From the NCBI RefSeq assembly GCF_001618955.1, contig NZ_LVYV01000012.1, positions 1 through 64,000 on the forward strand: a DNA stretch of 64,000 nt, given 5' to 3'. Within the stretch, counting starts at the first letter, position 1; every line of letters starts with the position of its first letter. This DNA comes from Tardiphaga robiniae. Lineage in GTDB: Bacteria; Pseudomonadota; Alphaproteobacteria; Rhizobiales; Xanthobacteraceae. Positions 1 to 9,200 of the stretch are shown here, piece by piece. A program made the position numbers and the translations under genes. The notes beneath the pieces are model-generated. The model did not search any database. It was not told the origin of the DNA and was given only the letters and a program-made list of their open reading frames with translations.

Positions 1-243
1 ACGCCCCAGGATCTTGCTGATGCCGTTCTGGCTTACAACAGCACACCCCGAAAGTGCCTTGACTGGCACACCCCCGCTGAGCTCTTTGCTCGACAGCTGT
101 TGCACTTCGAGTGGGAATCCACCTCCCGGCTTTCGCCGGGACGACGTCCTCTCCTGTCGTCCCGGCGTAAGCCGGGACCCATAAACTCCTGCATCGAAAG
201 GATCGATGAAGTCACGTCGCGACAAAGTGAGGGCGCCAATTAG
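1..243 (+). CDS. IS30-type transposase, C-terminal fragment (5' end outside window)
   Basis: The open frame enters from the left edge and reads AYNSTPRKCLDWHTPAELFA at residues about 13-32. This resembles the C-terminal end of the DDE domain of IS30-family transposases (N-x-R-P-R-K-x-L-x-x-x-T-P-x-E). After about codon 40 the frame runs straight into a palindromic repeat (124-180) and ends at the TAG at 241-243, so the last roughly 40 residues are repeat-derived, not transposase. Whether the rest of the gene is intact cannot be seen. The natural C-terminus seems to have been replaced or lost. Confidence 0.6.
   Translation, partial: TPQDLADAVLAYNSTPRKCLDWHTPAELFARQLLHFEWESTSRLSPGRRPLLSSRRKPGPINSCIERIDEVTSRQSEGAN
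124..180. repeat. GC-rich palindromic repeat (REP-like)
   Basis: Two arms, one with the core GGCTTTCGCCGGGACGACG and one with CGTCCCGGCGTAAGCCGGGA, form an inverted repeat. The same arm sequences occur again at 18,470-18,598. It is a dispersed repeat lying at the 3' end of the transposase fragment. Confidence 0.8.
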
Positions 244-340
244 AACAAATTAAGAACATTTTTACAAGTCATTGATATATCATGTGATTCGTTGCCTTCG
301 CCTACAATATCTATGGTCTGTTCAATCTCGTGAGGACTAG

Positions 341-772
341 ATGTCCACCATTGCCTTCGATCAGTTTGCTCTCACCCGCATAGCCGACTTCGCGCGGTCG
401 CTGTCGCGGCTGCATTTGATGGCGCGGCGGCATCCGATCGATGACGATCAGATCGATCGCGAGTTCAACACCGTTTGCCTCTCGGTCTGGGGCTATACGA
501 CGGACGACATCAGCGATGACCTGTTCTCGCTGGAAGATCACGCCTGGCTCGACCAGCTCGACGAGGCGCATGCGCGGATCTTTGCGGCCGAGCAGGGCTA
601 CGACCTTGTCGATGACCACGGCATGCTCACAGACTGGTGGGGCTATTGCTGGATGATCCTCGCCGAGAAGCGCGGATTGCTGACGCCGGAGAATCGCACG
701 GCGGCGCGTGCCGAGATCGAGGAGAAGTATCTCTCGGCGCCGAACGTGATCGGCGTCATCGTCGGGCGATGA
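341..772 (+). CDS. Conserved hypothetical protein, 143 aa
   Basis: A small soluble protein with no signal peptide and no membrane segment. The sequence is rich in Asp and Glu and has a Trp-containing centre (TDWWGYCWMILAEKRG). No catalytic motif was recognised. The start ATG follows GTGAGG at a workable spacing for a ribosome binding site. It converges with the DUF2865 gene, the two stop codons being one base apart. No function can be assigned. Its composition matches the surrounding core genes, so it looks like a resident gene. Confidence 0.65.
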   Translation: MSTIAFDQFALTRIADFARSLSRLHLMARRHPIDDDQIDREFNTVCLSVWGYTTDDISDDLFSLEDHAWLDQLDEAHARIFAAEQGYDLVDDHGMLTDWWGYCWMILAEKRGLLTPENRTAARAEIEEKYLSAPNVIGVIVGR

Positions 773-773
773 T

Positions 774-1595
774 CTATTGAAGCTCGGCGCGCTTGGCGCG
801 GGCAGCCGGCGCGCTCTTCGGCACGACGGTCGTGGCAGCAGCCGGCGCTGCATCACGCGCAGCTTCTGACATGGGCGCTTCGTCGGTGATCATCTCTGCA
901 GAGACCGGTGCCACCTTCATCTCGCCGAGCCGGGCACGAACATCCGAGGTCAGGCCGGGATAATTCGCAACCGGCGTGAATTCCGCGGTCTGGGTGTTGC
1001 CGGTGCGGACACCTGAGAAGGCGACGAGGCCGTTGGTCGTCGCGATGACATCGCCGGGACGCAGCGACGTATCGAGCGTGAGATCGACCGGCGCGAGGCC
1101 GGAGGGATCGCGGCCGTTGCAGGTGCAGTCGGCCTTCAGCGCCTTGCGATAGGCGAAGGCGTTTTCGAGATCATTGTAGCGCTCGCCAGTGCTCGACGAG
1201 GCACTTTCGATGCTGCTGCCGAACAGGACCTTGGTGGTCGCCGCCGGGCAGAACGCCTGGCACATCTGTGCCGGGCTCATGCCGCGACCGAGCGGAAAAT
1301 ACTTGCCGTCGCAGGTGCGCACGCAGAAGGCCGGGCCGGAGCCGCCGATGGATGCGCTGCGCTGGAGCGGCGGCGCTTCGGCCGGCGTGTTGAGGCCGAA
1401 CGGATCCGAGAAGAAATTGCTCTCGGCCGGTGGCGTGCCACGACGCTGTTGCTGTTTCTGCGGCTGGCTGCCGCCGAACAGGAAATCGAAGAAATTTTGC
1501 GCAGATGCCATCTGCGGGGTCAGTGCGAAGAGGCTCATGGCCGTCAGCAGCACCAGGGGACGCACGACACGCGAGGATGTTCGATTATGACGCAA
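774..1595 (-). CDS. DUF2865 domain-containing secreted protein
   Basis: A 273-residue exported protein. The N-terminal hydrophobic stretch (about residues 11-32, ending near QMASA) looks like a cleavable signal peptide. The centre carries the cysteine pattern seen in DUF2865 proteins of Rhizobiales: CVRTCDGKYFPL, then CQAFCPA, then a later CTCNG. The C-terminus is Ala/Pro-rich. The start used is a TTG preceded by GGAG six bases upstream. An alternative GTG eleven codons in would also leave a complete signal peptide. Function is unknown; a periplasmic or surface location is inferred. Confidence 0.75.
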   Translation of the reverse strand: MRHNRTSSRVVRPLVLLTAMSLFALTPQMASAQNFFDFLFGGSQPQKQQQRRGTPPAESNFFSDPFGLNTPAEAPPLQRSASIGGSGPAFCVRTCDGKYFPLGRGMSPAQMCQAFCPAATTKVLFGSSIESASSSTGERYNDLENAFAYRKALKADCTCNGRDPSGLAPVDLTLDTSLRPGDVIATTNGLVAFSGVRTGNTQTAEFTPVANYPGLTSDVRARLGEMKVAPVSAEMITDEAPMSEAARDAAPAAATTVVPKSAPAARAKRAELQ

Positions 1596-1695
1596 CGCCA
1601 GCTCCGCGACCGCATGTCAGTGCCCGAGCGAAAACGCTCCGGTGCGGTGTCATGTTAGGGCATCATGGTAAATGAATGGTAACCAGCGCAGCGGG

Positions 1696-3132
1696 CTAGA
1701 TGAAAAACACCCATGTCATCACCAGGAAGACCGGGATCAGCACCGCACCCGACCACAGGATGTAACCGAAGAAGCTTGGCATTTTTATGCCCGCGTCGCG
1801 GGCAATGGCATAGACCATGAAGTTCGGCGCGTTGCCGATATAGGTGTTGGCGCCCATGAACACCGCGCCGGCTGAAATCGCCGCCAGCGTCGCCGCGCCC
1901 GATGCCATCAATGTCTTGGCGTCGCCGCCGGCGAGTTCGAAGAACACCAGATAGGTCGGGGCGTTGTCGAGGAATGACGACAGGATGCCGGTGAGCCAGA
2001 AATAGGCGGCGTTGTTCGGCGTGCCGTCGGCATGGCTGACAAGGGCAACCAGCGCTGCAAACGGCCCCTGCGCGCCCGCCTGCAGCATCGCCATCACAGG
2101 CACGATGCAGATGAAGATGCCGGCAAACAGCAGTGACACTTCCTGGATCGGACCCCAGGTGAAATCATTGGCCTTGCGATATTCGGGGCTGGTCAGCCAC
2201 AGCGAGGCAAAGGTGACCGCCACGAAAATCGCGTCGCGCAGCAGATCCTGCAGTGCGAGTGGCGTGCCGAGTACGGTGAACGTGATGCCGGGCTTCCAAT
2301 TGGCACTCATCAGGATCGCGCCGATGATCACGACCAGCAGCAGCAGGTTGATTTTGCCATGCAGATGCAAGGGTGAATCCGGCGTCGGATCTTTCTTCGG
2401 AGGAAAATTGCCTTCGCGGTGATGCAACCAGACATCGAGCACCATGAAGATGGCCAGCACGATGCCAGCCGCGAACAGCGTTTCCGGAAAAATATGCACC
2501 GTGGTCCAGAAGAAATCGACGCCCCGCAGGAAACCGAGAAACAGTGGAGGATCGCCGAGCGGCGAGAGCGAGCCGCCGATATTCGAGACGAGGAAGATGA
2601 AGAACACCACCACGTGGACGTTAGTGCGACGATCGTCATTGGCGCGGATCAGCGGCCGGATCAGGATCATCGACGCGCCGGTGGTGCCGACAACGCTCGC
2701 GATCAGCGTGCCGAAGCCGAGCAGCACCGTATTGGTGAAAACGCTGTCATGCAGGTTGCCCTCGACATAGATGCCGCCGGCCACCGTGAACAGCGCCAGC
2801 AGCAGCAGGATGAAGGGCATGTATTCGAGCAGCACGGTGTGGGAGAGCGTGTGCACCACGGTCGTTGCATCAGTCACGAAGAACAGCGGCACGATCACCA
2901 ACGCGGCCCAGAACGCGGCGAACTTGCCGTAATGGTGCTCCCACAGGTGATGATAGAGCACCGGCCCCGTGGCGATGCACAGCAGGATCCCGGCGAACGG
3001 TAATGCCCACAGCAGCGACAGCTTCGTGCCATCGAGGCCGCCCTCGGCTGCATGTGCCATGTCGGGCGCAAGCGTGACAACGAGGGGCAAAGCAGCGAGG
3101 GCGAAGAAGCGAAGCAAAACGTGACCTCTCAC
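1696..3132 (-). CDS. Sodium:proton antiporter / CitM-type transporter
   Basis: A 478-residue polytopic membrane protein with an N-terminal signal-like segment ending in AHA and about twelve hydrophobic helices. It resembles the ion-transporter superfamily members annotated as Na+/H+ antiporters in Bradyrhizobium (NhaD/CitMHS type). Conserved polar loops within helices include SNIGGSLSPLGDPP and FMGANTYIGNAPN, the two inverted-repeat halves expected for this fold. The start is a GTG preceded by AAGGA. The neighbouring pyrE lies downstream of its promoter side on the same strand. The transported ion is inferred from the family and cannot be read from the sequence. Confidence 0.8.
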   Translation of the reverse strand: MRGHVLLRFFALAALPLVVTLAPDMAHAAEGGLDGTKLSLLWALPFAGILLCIATGPVLYHHLWEHHYGKFAAFWAALVIVPLFFVTDATTVVHTLSHTVLLEYMPFILLLLALFTVAGGIYVEGNLHDSVFTNTVLLGFGTLIASVVGTTGASMILIRPLIRANDDRRTNVHVVVFFIFLVSNIGGSLSPLGDPPLFLGFLRGVDFFWTTVHIFPETLFAAGIVLAIFMVLDVWLHHREGNFPPKKDPTPDSPLHLHGKINLLLLVVIIGAILMSANWKPGITFTVLGTPLALQDLLRDAIFVAVTFASLWLTSPEYRKANDFTWGPIQEVSLLFAGIFICIVPVMAMLQAGAQGPFAALVALVSHADGTPNNAAYFWLTGILSSFLDNAPTYLVFFELAGGDAKTLMASGAATLAAISAGAVFMGANTYIGNAPNFMVYAIARDAGIKMPSFFGYILWSGAVLIPVFLVMTWVFFI

Positions 3133-3175
3133 TGCGTCCTTGCGCGCGTGATGCGCGAACGGAGCCGATGAAGGA

Positions 3176-3739
3176 TCAACCCTTCAGAAATTCCCCGGCC
3201 TTGTAAAGCGAGCGAAACGCCACGCCGGCCTTGGCGAAGGTTTCGGCTGCGCCTTCATCGCGGTCGACCATGGTGAAGACCAGCACGACTTCGCCGCCGG
3301 CCTCGCGCACGGCTTCGAGCGCCTTCACCGCTGAGCCGCCAGTGGTGGTGACGTCCTCGACGATGACGATGCGCTTGCCTTCCAGCGTCTCGCCCTTGGC
3401 GAGGCCTTCCACAGCGAGGCGCGCGCCATGTTCCTTCGGCTTCTTGCGAACGAAGAAGGCCGCGATCGGATGGTTCTTCAGCCAGGAGAGCTGCGCCAGC
3501 GCGCCGGCCAGCGGCACGGCGCCCATCTCAAGCCCGCCAACATAATCGAGAGTGTCGTCGCGCAGCGCGTCGTAGGTCAGCTCGGCCAGCAGGGCCGCGC
3601 CTTCCGGGTGGCACATCGTGGGTTTCAGGTTGAAATAGAAATTGCTCTTGCGGCCCGAAGCCAGCGTGATCTCGCCGTAACCGAACGAGCGGTCGCGGAT
3701 GATCTCGAACAGGCGGGCGCGGGCGGCTGATTTGGTCAA
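3176..3739 (-). CDS. pyrE: Orotate phosphoribosyltransferase
   Basis: Adds phosphoribose from PRPP to orotate, giving OMP, in de novo pyrimidine synthesis (cytosol). The PRPP-binding motif [13 protein letters not shown] is clear, and the flexible loop RKKPKEHG with its catalytic Lys is present. I start the gene at a TTG ([14 protein letters not shown]), giving 187 residues, the usual length in this group. An in-frame start 54 bases further upstream would add an N-terminus ([12 protein letters not shown]) that does not look like the family. No other pyrimidine gene is adjacent. Confidence 0.9.
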   Translation of the reverse strand: MTKSAARARLFEIIRDRSFGYGEITLASGRKSNFYFNLKPTMCHPEGAALLAELTYDALRDDTLDYVGGLEMGAVPLAGALAQLSWLKNHPIAAFFVRKKPKEHGARLAVEGLAKGETLEGKRIVIVEDVTTTGGSAVKALEAVREAGGEVVLVFTMVDRDEGAAETFAKAGVAFRSLYKAGEFLKG

Positions 3740-3901
3740 AATGAATGTCTCTGTGCTGAACCGGGCGCAATCTATCGGCGCTTTACGGCACATTCCAGAC
3801 CGGGACGGGCGTCGTCAACACTCTCCGGGCCGTTTTACCGCCCATCGCGACGATGCTACAGACCTGCCAACAAGATCGGGCAAGACCGGAAGAGGAATCG
3901 C

Positions 3902-4528
3902 ATGACCATCGAGCTGCACACCTGGAATACGCCAAACGGCCGCAAGATCTCCGTCGCGCTGGAGGAAATGGGCCTGCCTTACAAGGTCTTCCCGGTGCAC
4001 ATCGGCAAGGGCGAGCAGATGAAGCCCGAATTCCTGAAAATCAGCCCCAACAACAAGATCCCGGCCATCGTTGATCCCGAAGGACCAGATGGCAAGCCGG
4101 TCAGCGTGTTCGAATCGGGGGCCATCCTGCTCTATCTCGGCGAAAAGACCGGCAAGTTTCTGCCAAAGTCGCTGGGCGAGCGCATTCCGGTGCTGGAATG
4201 GCTGATGTGGCAGATGGGGGGCTTCGGCCCGATGCCCGGCCAGGTGCATCATTTCATCGCGCTGGAGGATGAAACCCAGCGTGTCTATGGGCTCAAGCGC
4301 TATTCCGATGAGACCCGCCGGCTCTATGGCGTGCTGGATCGTCGCCTGGCCGACCACGAATTCGTCGCCGGCGCGCTGTCGGTGGCCGATTTCGCCATTC
4401 TTGGCTGGGCCTGGCGCCACGAGCGCCACAAGGTGTCATTCGCCGATTTCCCGAATGTCGGCCGCTGGTACGACACGCTGATGGCGCGGCCCGGCGTGAA
4501 GCGGGGCATGGACGCGAAGCTGGATTGA
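3902..4528 (+). CDS. Glutathione S-transferase, YfcG/YghU-like
   Basis: A 208-residue two-domain GST. The N-terminal thioredoxin-like domain (about 1-85) has TWNTPNGRKISVALEEMGL, as in the YfcG/Ure2-like class, where an Asn/Thr replaces the usual catalytic Ser or Tyr. It also has the cis-Pro region NNKIPAIVD and the glutathione-binding ESGAILLYL. The helical C-terminal domain has the N-capping motif LSVADFAILGW. The class is known for disulfide-bond oxidoreductase activity with glutathione; that activity is inferred here. The ribosome binding site AGAGGAA precedes the ATG. Confidence 0.88.
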   Translation: MTIELHTWNTPNGRKISVALEEMGLPYKVFPVHIGKGEQMKPEFLKISPNNKIPAIVDPEGPDGKPVSVFESGAILLYLGEKTGKFLPKSLGERIPVLEWLMWQMGGFGPMPGQVHHFIALEDETQRVYGLKRYSDETRRLYGVLDRRLADHEFVAGALSVADFAILGWAWRHERHKVSFADFPNVGRWYDTLMARPGVKRGMDAKLD

Positions 4529-4537
4529 GGTTGGCTC

Positions 4538-4741
4538 CCTCTCCCCGCTCTTTGCGGGGAGACGGGTGGGGTGAGGGGCGGGGCACTGACGTCACAACGT
4601 GCGTGCTACTCGCGTATTACTCAACGCGTGGTTCGACTTTCCGATCCGATAGACTGTTAGTGAGGCAGGCCCGGTGCCTTGCCCCTCACCCGCGCGCAAA
4701 GGTGCGCGCGACCTCTCCCCGCAAAGAGCGGGGCGAGGTTA
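4538..4741. repeat. Pair of inverted GC-rich palindromic repeats between convergent genes
   Basis: The gap between the GST gene and the LysE gene begins with CTCCCTCTCCCCGCTCTTTG and ends with the inverse CCCCGCAAAGAGCGGGGCGAGG. About 100 bases of unrelated sequence lie between them. The arms belong to the same repeat family found in polA, hrpB and 34,182-34,342. The transcripts of both neighbours end here, so it may also act as a bidirectional terminator. Confidence 0.75.
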
Positions 4742-4747
4742 GGAAGA

Positions 4748-5383
4748 TCACGCCTTCCGCGTTTCCAGCGCCATCCGCACGGCGAGGCCGGCGAGCACCG
4801 TGCCCATCAGCCAGCGCTGCAACTTGAGCCAGGTCGGTCGCTCGCCGAGAAACAGGGCGATCGACCCGGCACCGAGCGCTATCAGTCCGTTGACGCCAAC
4901 GCTGATGATCGTCTGTGTCGATCCGAGCACCAGCGACTGCGTCAGCACGCTGCCGGCCGTGGGATCGATGAATTGCGGCAGCAGCGCCAGATACAGCATG
5001 GCGATCTTCGGATTGAGCAGATTGGTGACGAAGCCCATGACGAACAATTTGCGTGGGCTGTCGATCGCCAGCTTCCTGACCTGAAACGGTGAGCGCCCGT
5101 TCGGCTTCAGTGCCTGCCATGCCAGCCACAGCAGATAGGCCGCGCCGGCGAGCCTCAGCGCGTCATAGGCGTAGGGGACCGCGAACAGCAGCGCGGTGAT
5201 GCCGAAGGCTGCGCACAGCATGTAGAAGATGAAGCCCAGCGCCACGCCGCCGAGCGACACCATGCCGGCTGCCGGCCCCTGCGTGATCGAACGCGAGATC
5301 AAGTAGATCATGTTCGGCCCCGGCGTCAGCACCATGCCGAGCGAGACGAGGGCAAAACCGAGCAAGGATGTGAGATGGGGCAT
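4748..5383 (-). CDS. LysE family translocator (amino-acid exporter)
   Basis: A 211-residue membrane protein with about six hydrophobic helices. The N-terminal signature GMVLTPGPNMIYLISRS is diagnostic of the LysE/RhtB family. The second part has FVTNLLNPKIAMLYLALLPQ, the typical middle motif with the conserved NPK. Members export amino acids or related metabolites across the inner membrane using the proton gradient. The substrate cannot be told from sequence. It stands alone, ending beside the inverted repeats. Confidence 0.88.
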   Translation of the reverse strand: MPHLTSLLGFALVSLGMVLTPGPNMIYLISRSITQGPAAGMVSLGGVALGFIFYMLCAAFGITALLFAVPYAYDALRLAGAAYLLWLAWQALKPNGRSPFQVRKLAIDSPRKLFVMGFVTNLLNPKIAMLYLALLPQFIDPTAGSVLTQSLVLGSTQTIISVGVNGLIALGAGSIALFLGERPTWLKLQRWLMGTVLAGLAVRMALETRKA

Positions 5384-5523
5384 GGGACCGATCGCAGGCT
5401 GGGGATGGTCGTTGTGTAGCCCATGCGATGGCGCTCAACCATTTCAGATTAAGCAACCCAGATAGTCGTTTCGATCTGTGATGCTATTCTTGATGGTAAA
5501 ATGAGTACGCCTACCATCCCGCT

Positions 5524-5838
5524 CTAAGCCGCAGCTACCGACGGATTTACGGGAGCGATCTTTTCAAGCTCCTTACCGATTTCCCGTTCGGCGATCCTTA
5601 CATCATAGGCATTCTGCAAGTTGAGCCACAATTGAGCAGACGTCCCGAGTGCCTTGCCCAGTCGAAGTGCGGTGTCGGCGGTTACGCCGGCTTCCTCGTT
5701 CGCAAGGCGCTCGATGCGGGTTCGAGGGACGCCACAGATCTTCGCCAGTCCGCCAGCCGACATTTCCAGGGGAATAAGGAACTCCTCGCGGAGTACTTCA
5801 CCCGGATGCATAGGCGGAAGCTTCTTTATCATCTTCAT
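5524..5838 (-). CDS. higA: HigA family antitoxin
   Basis: A 104-residue XRE-type helix-turn-helix protein. It opens with PPMHPGEVLREEFLIPLEMS, the hallmark of HigA/VapI antitoxins, followed by the HTH (LAKICGVPRTRIERLANEEA). It lies 15 bases downstream of the toxin gene, toxin first, which is the order typical of higBA. Family members bind the toxin and repress their own operon. The palindromes just upstream of higB (6,146-6,195) are the likely target. Confidence 0.9.
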   Translation of the reverse strand: MKMIKKLPPMHPGEVLREEFLIPLEMSAGGLAKICGVPRTRIERLANEEAGVTADTALRLGKALGTSAQLWLNLQNAYDVRIAEREIGKELEKIAPVNPSVAAA

Positions 5839-5853
5839 CTCCTTCTACCCCGG

Positions 5854-6135
5854 TCAGTGATAATCGACGAATTCGACATTCGTCGGGCCTTCCGCTGTCC
5901 AGACGAAGCAGATTCGAAACTGATCATTGACCCGGATCGAATGTTGGCCAATCCGATCAGCTTTCAAGGCTTCGAGCCGATTGCCCGGCGGCGACCGCAG
6001 ATCGCCTAGGGATATGGCCGCGTCCAGATAATTCAATTTACGTCGCGTCACTACGAGAAGGTGGGCGGGGAAGCCCTTGATAGCTTCGCCGTCAAAAACC
6101 GCCCGCGTCATGGCATCTTTGAAGCTCTTGATCAC
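5854..6135 (-). CDS. higB: HigB family toxin (RelE/ParE superfamily)
   Basis: A 93-residue toxin with the HigB pattern: MIKSFKDAMT at the N-terminus, a central KLNYLDAA...LRSPPGNRLEAL and the C-terminal core FRICFVW. HigB toxins cleave mRNA at the ribosome. The basic and aromatic residues in the C-terminal strand are present, so it looks intact. It is the first gene of the pair and is probably silenced by HigA bound to the two upstream palindromes. Confidence 0.9.
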   Translation of the reverse strand: MIKSFKDAMTRAVFDGEAIKGFPAHLLVVTRRKLNYLDAAISLGDLRSPPGNRLEALKADRIGQHSIRVNDQFRICFVWTAEGPTNVEFVDYH

Positions 6136-6145
6136 GGACGCGAGT

Positions 6146-6195
6146 GTATCATATTTCGATACATCTCGCTATAGTTTTGTATCGAAAAGAGATAC
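6146..6195 (-). promoter_or_regulatory. Putative higBA promoter/operator with two GTATC-N7-GATAC palindromes
   Basis: Two perfect inverted repeats of the form GTATC-N7-GATAC lie at 6,146-6,162 and 6,179-6,195, immediately upstream of the higB start (6,135). Their centres are 33 bases apart, about three helical turns. On the minus strand TTGTAT and TATAGC within this stretch could serve as -35 and -10. HigA autoregulation is known for the family; binding here is inferred. Confidence 0.65.
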
Positions 6196-6212
6196 AAATT
6201 ACAGGTGGGCTG

Positions 6213-9200
6213 CTAATGCGCCTCTTCCCAGTTATTCGCCGCGCGTGCGTCGACCTGCAGCGGCACCGACAGCAGCACTGCCGGGAATGGCGCGTCCTGC
6301 ATGGTGTGCTGCACGACCGGCAGCGTCGCCGCCACTTCGTCGTCGGGGACCTCGAAGATCAGTTCGTCATGCACCTGCAGCAGCATCTTGGCTGACAGCT
6401 TCTTCTCCTCCAGCGCATCTTCCATCCGCGTCATGGCGCGACGGATGATGTCGGCGGCGGTGCCCTGCAGGCGCGCATTGATCGCAGCGCGTTCGTTGAA
6501 GGCGCGGATCGAGGCGTTCGAAGCCTTGATGTCCGGGTAGTGGCATTTGCGCCCGAACAGGGTCTGCACATAACCGTGTTCGCGGCAGAAATCGCGCGTC
6601 TGGTCCATATAGGCGCGGATGCCCGGGAAGCGCTCGAAGTATTTCTTGATATAGGCGCCGGCTTCCTCGCGGGGGATGCCGAGCTGGTTGGCGAGACCGA
6701 AGGCCGAAATGCCGTAGATGATGCCGAAATTGATCGCCTTGGCGCGGCGGCGGATTTCGGCCGGCATGTCCTTCACCGGCACGCCGAACATTTCCGACGC
6801 CGTCATGGCGTGAATGTCGAGCCCGTCCTGGAAGGCCTGTTTCAGCACAGGGATATCGGCGATCTCCGCGAGCAGCCGCAATTCGATCTGCGAATAGTCG
6901 GCCGACACCAGTTTGTGGCCGGGCGCGGCGATGAAGGCGCGCCTGATTTTACGGCCGTCCTCGGTACGAACAGGAATATTCTGCAGGTTCGGTTCGTTGG
7001 ACGAGAGGCGTCCCGTCGTCGTCGCAGCCAGCGCGTAAGTGGTGTGAACGCGGTGGGTCTGCGGATGCACGTAGTTGGGCAGCGCATCGGTATAGGTCGA
7101 GCGCAATTTCGAAACCTGCCGCCAGTCGAGAATCTTGCGCGGGAATTCGTGGCCCTGTTCGGCGAGGTCATCGAGCACTTGTGCCGAGGTCGACCAGGCG
7201 CCGGTCTTGGTCTTGCTGCCGCCCGGCAGGCCCATCTTGCCGAACAGGATGTCGCCGAGCTGCTTGGGGCTGCCGATATTGACTTCTTCGCCGGCAATCT
7301 CGCGGATTTCGGCTTCGATGCGCGCTGCGGTCTGCGCGAAGTCGGCCGAGAGTTTCGACAGTACCTGACGGTCGATGGAAATGCCGCGGCGTTCCATGCG
7401 GGCGAGCACGGAGATCAGCGGTCGTTCCAGTGTCTCATAGACGGTGGTCATGTGCTCGGCCGCAAGCCGCGGCTTCAGTACATTCCACAGTCGCAGCAGC
7501 ACGTCGGCGTCTTCGGCGGCGTAAGTCGTGGCGCGGTCGATCTTGACCTGCTCGAAGGTCAGCTTGCCCTTGCCCGAGCCGATGATTTCGCCATAGGTCA
7601 GCATGGCATGGCCGAGCCAGATCTCGGCGAGCGCATCGAGCCCATGGGCATTGCGCCCGGCGTCGAGCGCGTAGGACATGAGCTGCACGTCGTCGGCGTT
7701 GCGCAGGGTAATGCCGTGCTGCGCCAGCAGTACTGCGGTGAACTTGATGTTGAAGCCGATCTTCAGCAGGCCGGCGGATTCCAGAACGGGTTTCAACGCT
7801 TCGAGCGCGTCGGCTGCCTTGATCTGGTCGGGCTCGAGGTCCGCGGCGAACAGGCCAGTGCCATCGCCGGATTGGCGATGTGCGAGCGGCACATAGCAGG
7901 CGTCATTCGGGCCGAGCGACAGCGCGATGCCGACCATATCGGCCTGCATCGGATCGATCGACGACGCCTTGCATTCGAATGCGACGTGACCGGTGTCAAG
8001 GATGCGTGCGATCCACGCACGGAGGTCGGCGAGCGTGCGTACGGACCGGTAGTCGTCGCGCTTCACCGGCAGCTTGCGCGCGGCTTCGGCGCGGGCCTTG
8101 GCCAGCGAGATAGGGGTGAGGGCAGGGCGATTGGCGTGAACGGCACTATCAACGTGCGCGCTACTGCTCGACGGACTTGAGACATTCCCTCCCCCCCGCG
8201 CGGAGCGAAGCTCCGCTAGGCGGGGGAGGGTTAGGGAGGGGGGTGAGCCAAACAGGTCGCTCTCGCCTGTGGACCCCCCACCCCGGCCCTCCCCCGCAAG
8301 GAGGGAGGGAGCAGAAGCGCCGCCGCTGATCCCTGCCGCATCCACATCCGCCGGATCGATCTCGGCATATTCGGCAACACGCCGCGTCAGTGTCGAGAAT
8401 TCCATCGCCTTGAGGAACGCGATCAGCTTGCGCGCGTCGGGCTCGTGCACGGCGAGGTCATCCAGCGGCACGTCGAGCGCGACCTTGTCATCGAGCAGCA
8501 CCAGTTGCCGCGAGATGCGGGCCTTTTCGGCGTGCTCGATCAGCGACTCACGGCGCTTCGGCTGCTTGATCTCGCCGGCGCGGTTCAGCAGCGTTTCAAG
8601 ATCGCCATACTCGGTGATCAGTTGCGCAGCGGTCTTGATGCCGATGCCGGGGACGCCGGGCACGTTGTCGACGCTGTCGCCGGCCAGCGCCTGCACTTCG
8701 ACGACCTTGTTCGGCGGCACACCGAATTTCTCGATCACCTCGGCAATGCCGAGGCGGCGATCCTTCATGGTGTCGTACATGGTGACCTGTTCGGTCACGA
8801 GCTGCATCAGATCCTTGTCCGACGACACGATGGTGGCGGTGGCGCCGCGTTCACCGGCCTCGCGGACATAGGTCGCGATCAGGTCATCGGCTTCGAACCC
8901 ACCTTGCTCGATGCTCGGCAGGTCGAAGGCGCGGACGGCGTCGCGGATCAGCGCGAATTGCGGGATCAGGTCGTCCGGCGCCGGTGGCCGGTGCGCCTTG
9001 TATTCGGGATACAGCTTGTTGCGGAAGGTCACTTCGGACTTGTCGAAGATGATCGCCAGATGCGTCGGCCGGTTGTCCGGCGGCATGTCGCGGATCAGCT
9101 TCCACAGCATGTTGCAGAAGCCCAGCACCGCATTGACCTGCAGCCCGTCGGACTTGCGGTTCAGCGGCGGCAGTGCGTGATAGGCGCGAAAAATATAGGA

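Noticed and set aside
6540-8180. Long open frame (546 codons) on the plus strand inside polA
   Set aside because: It is antisense to a clear polymerase gene; high GC makes such mirror frames common and the peptide has no family character.
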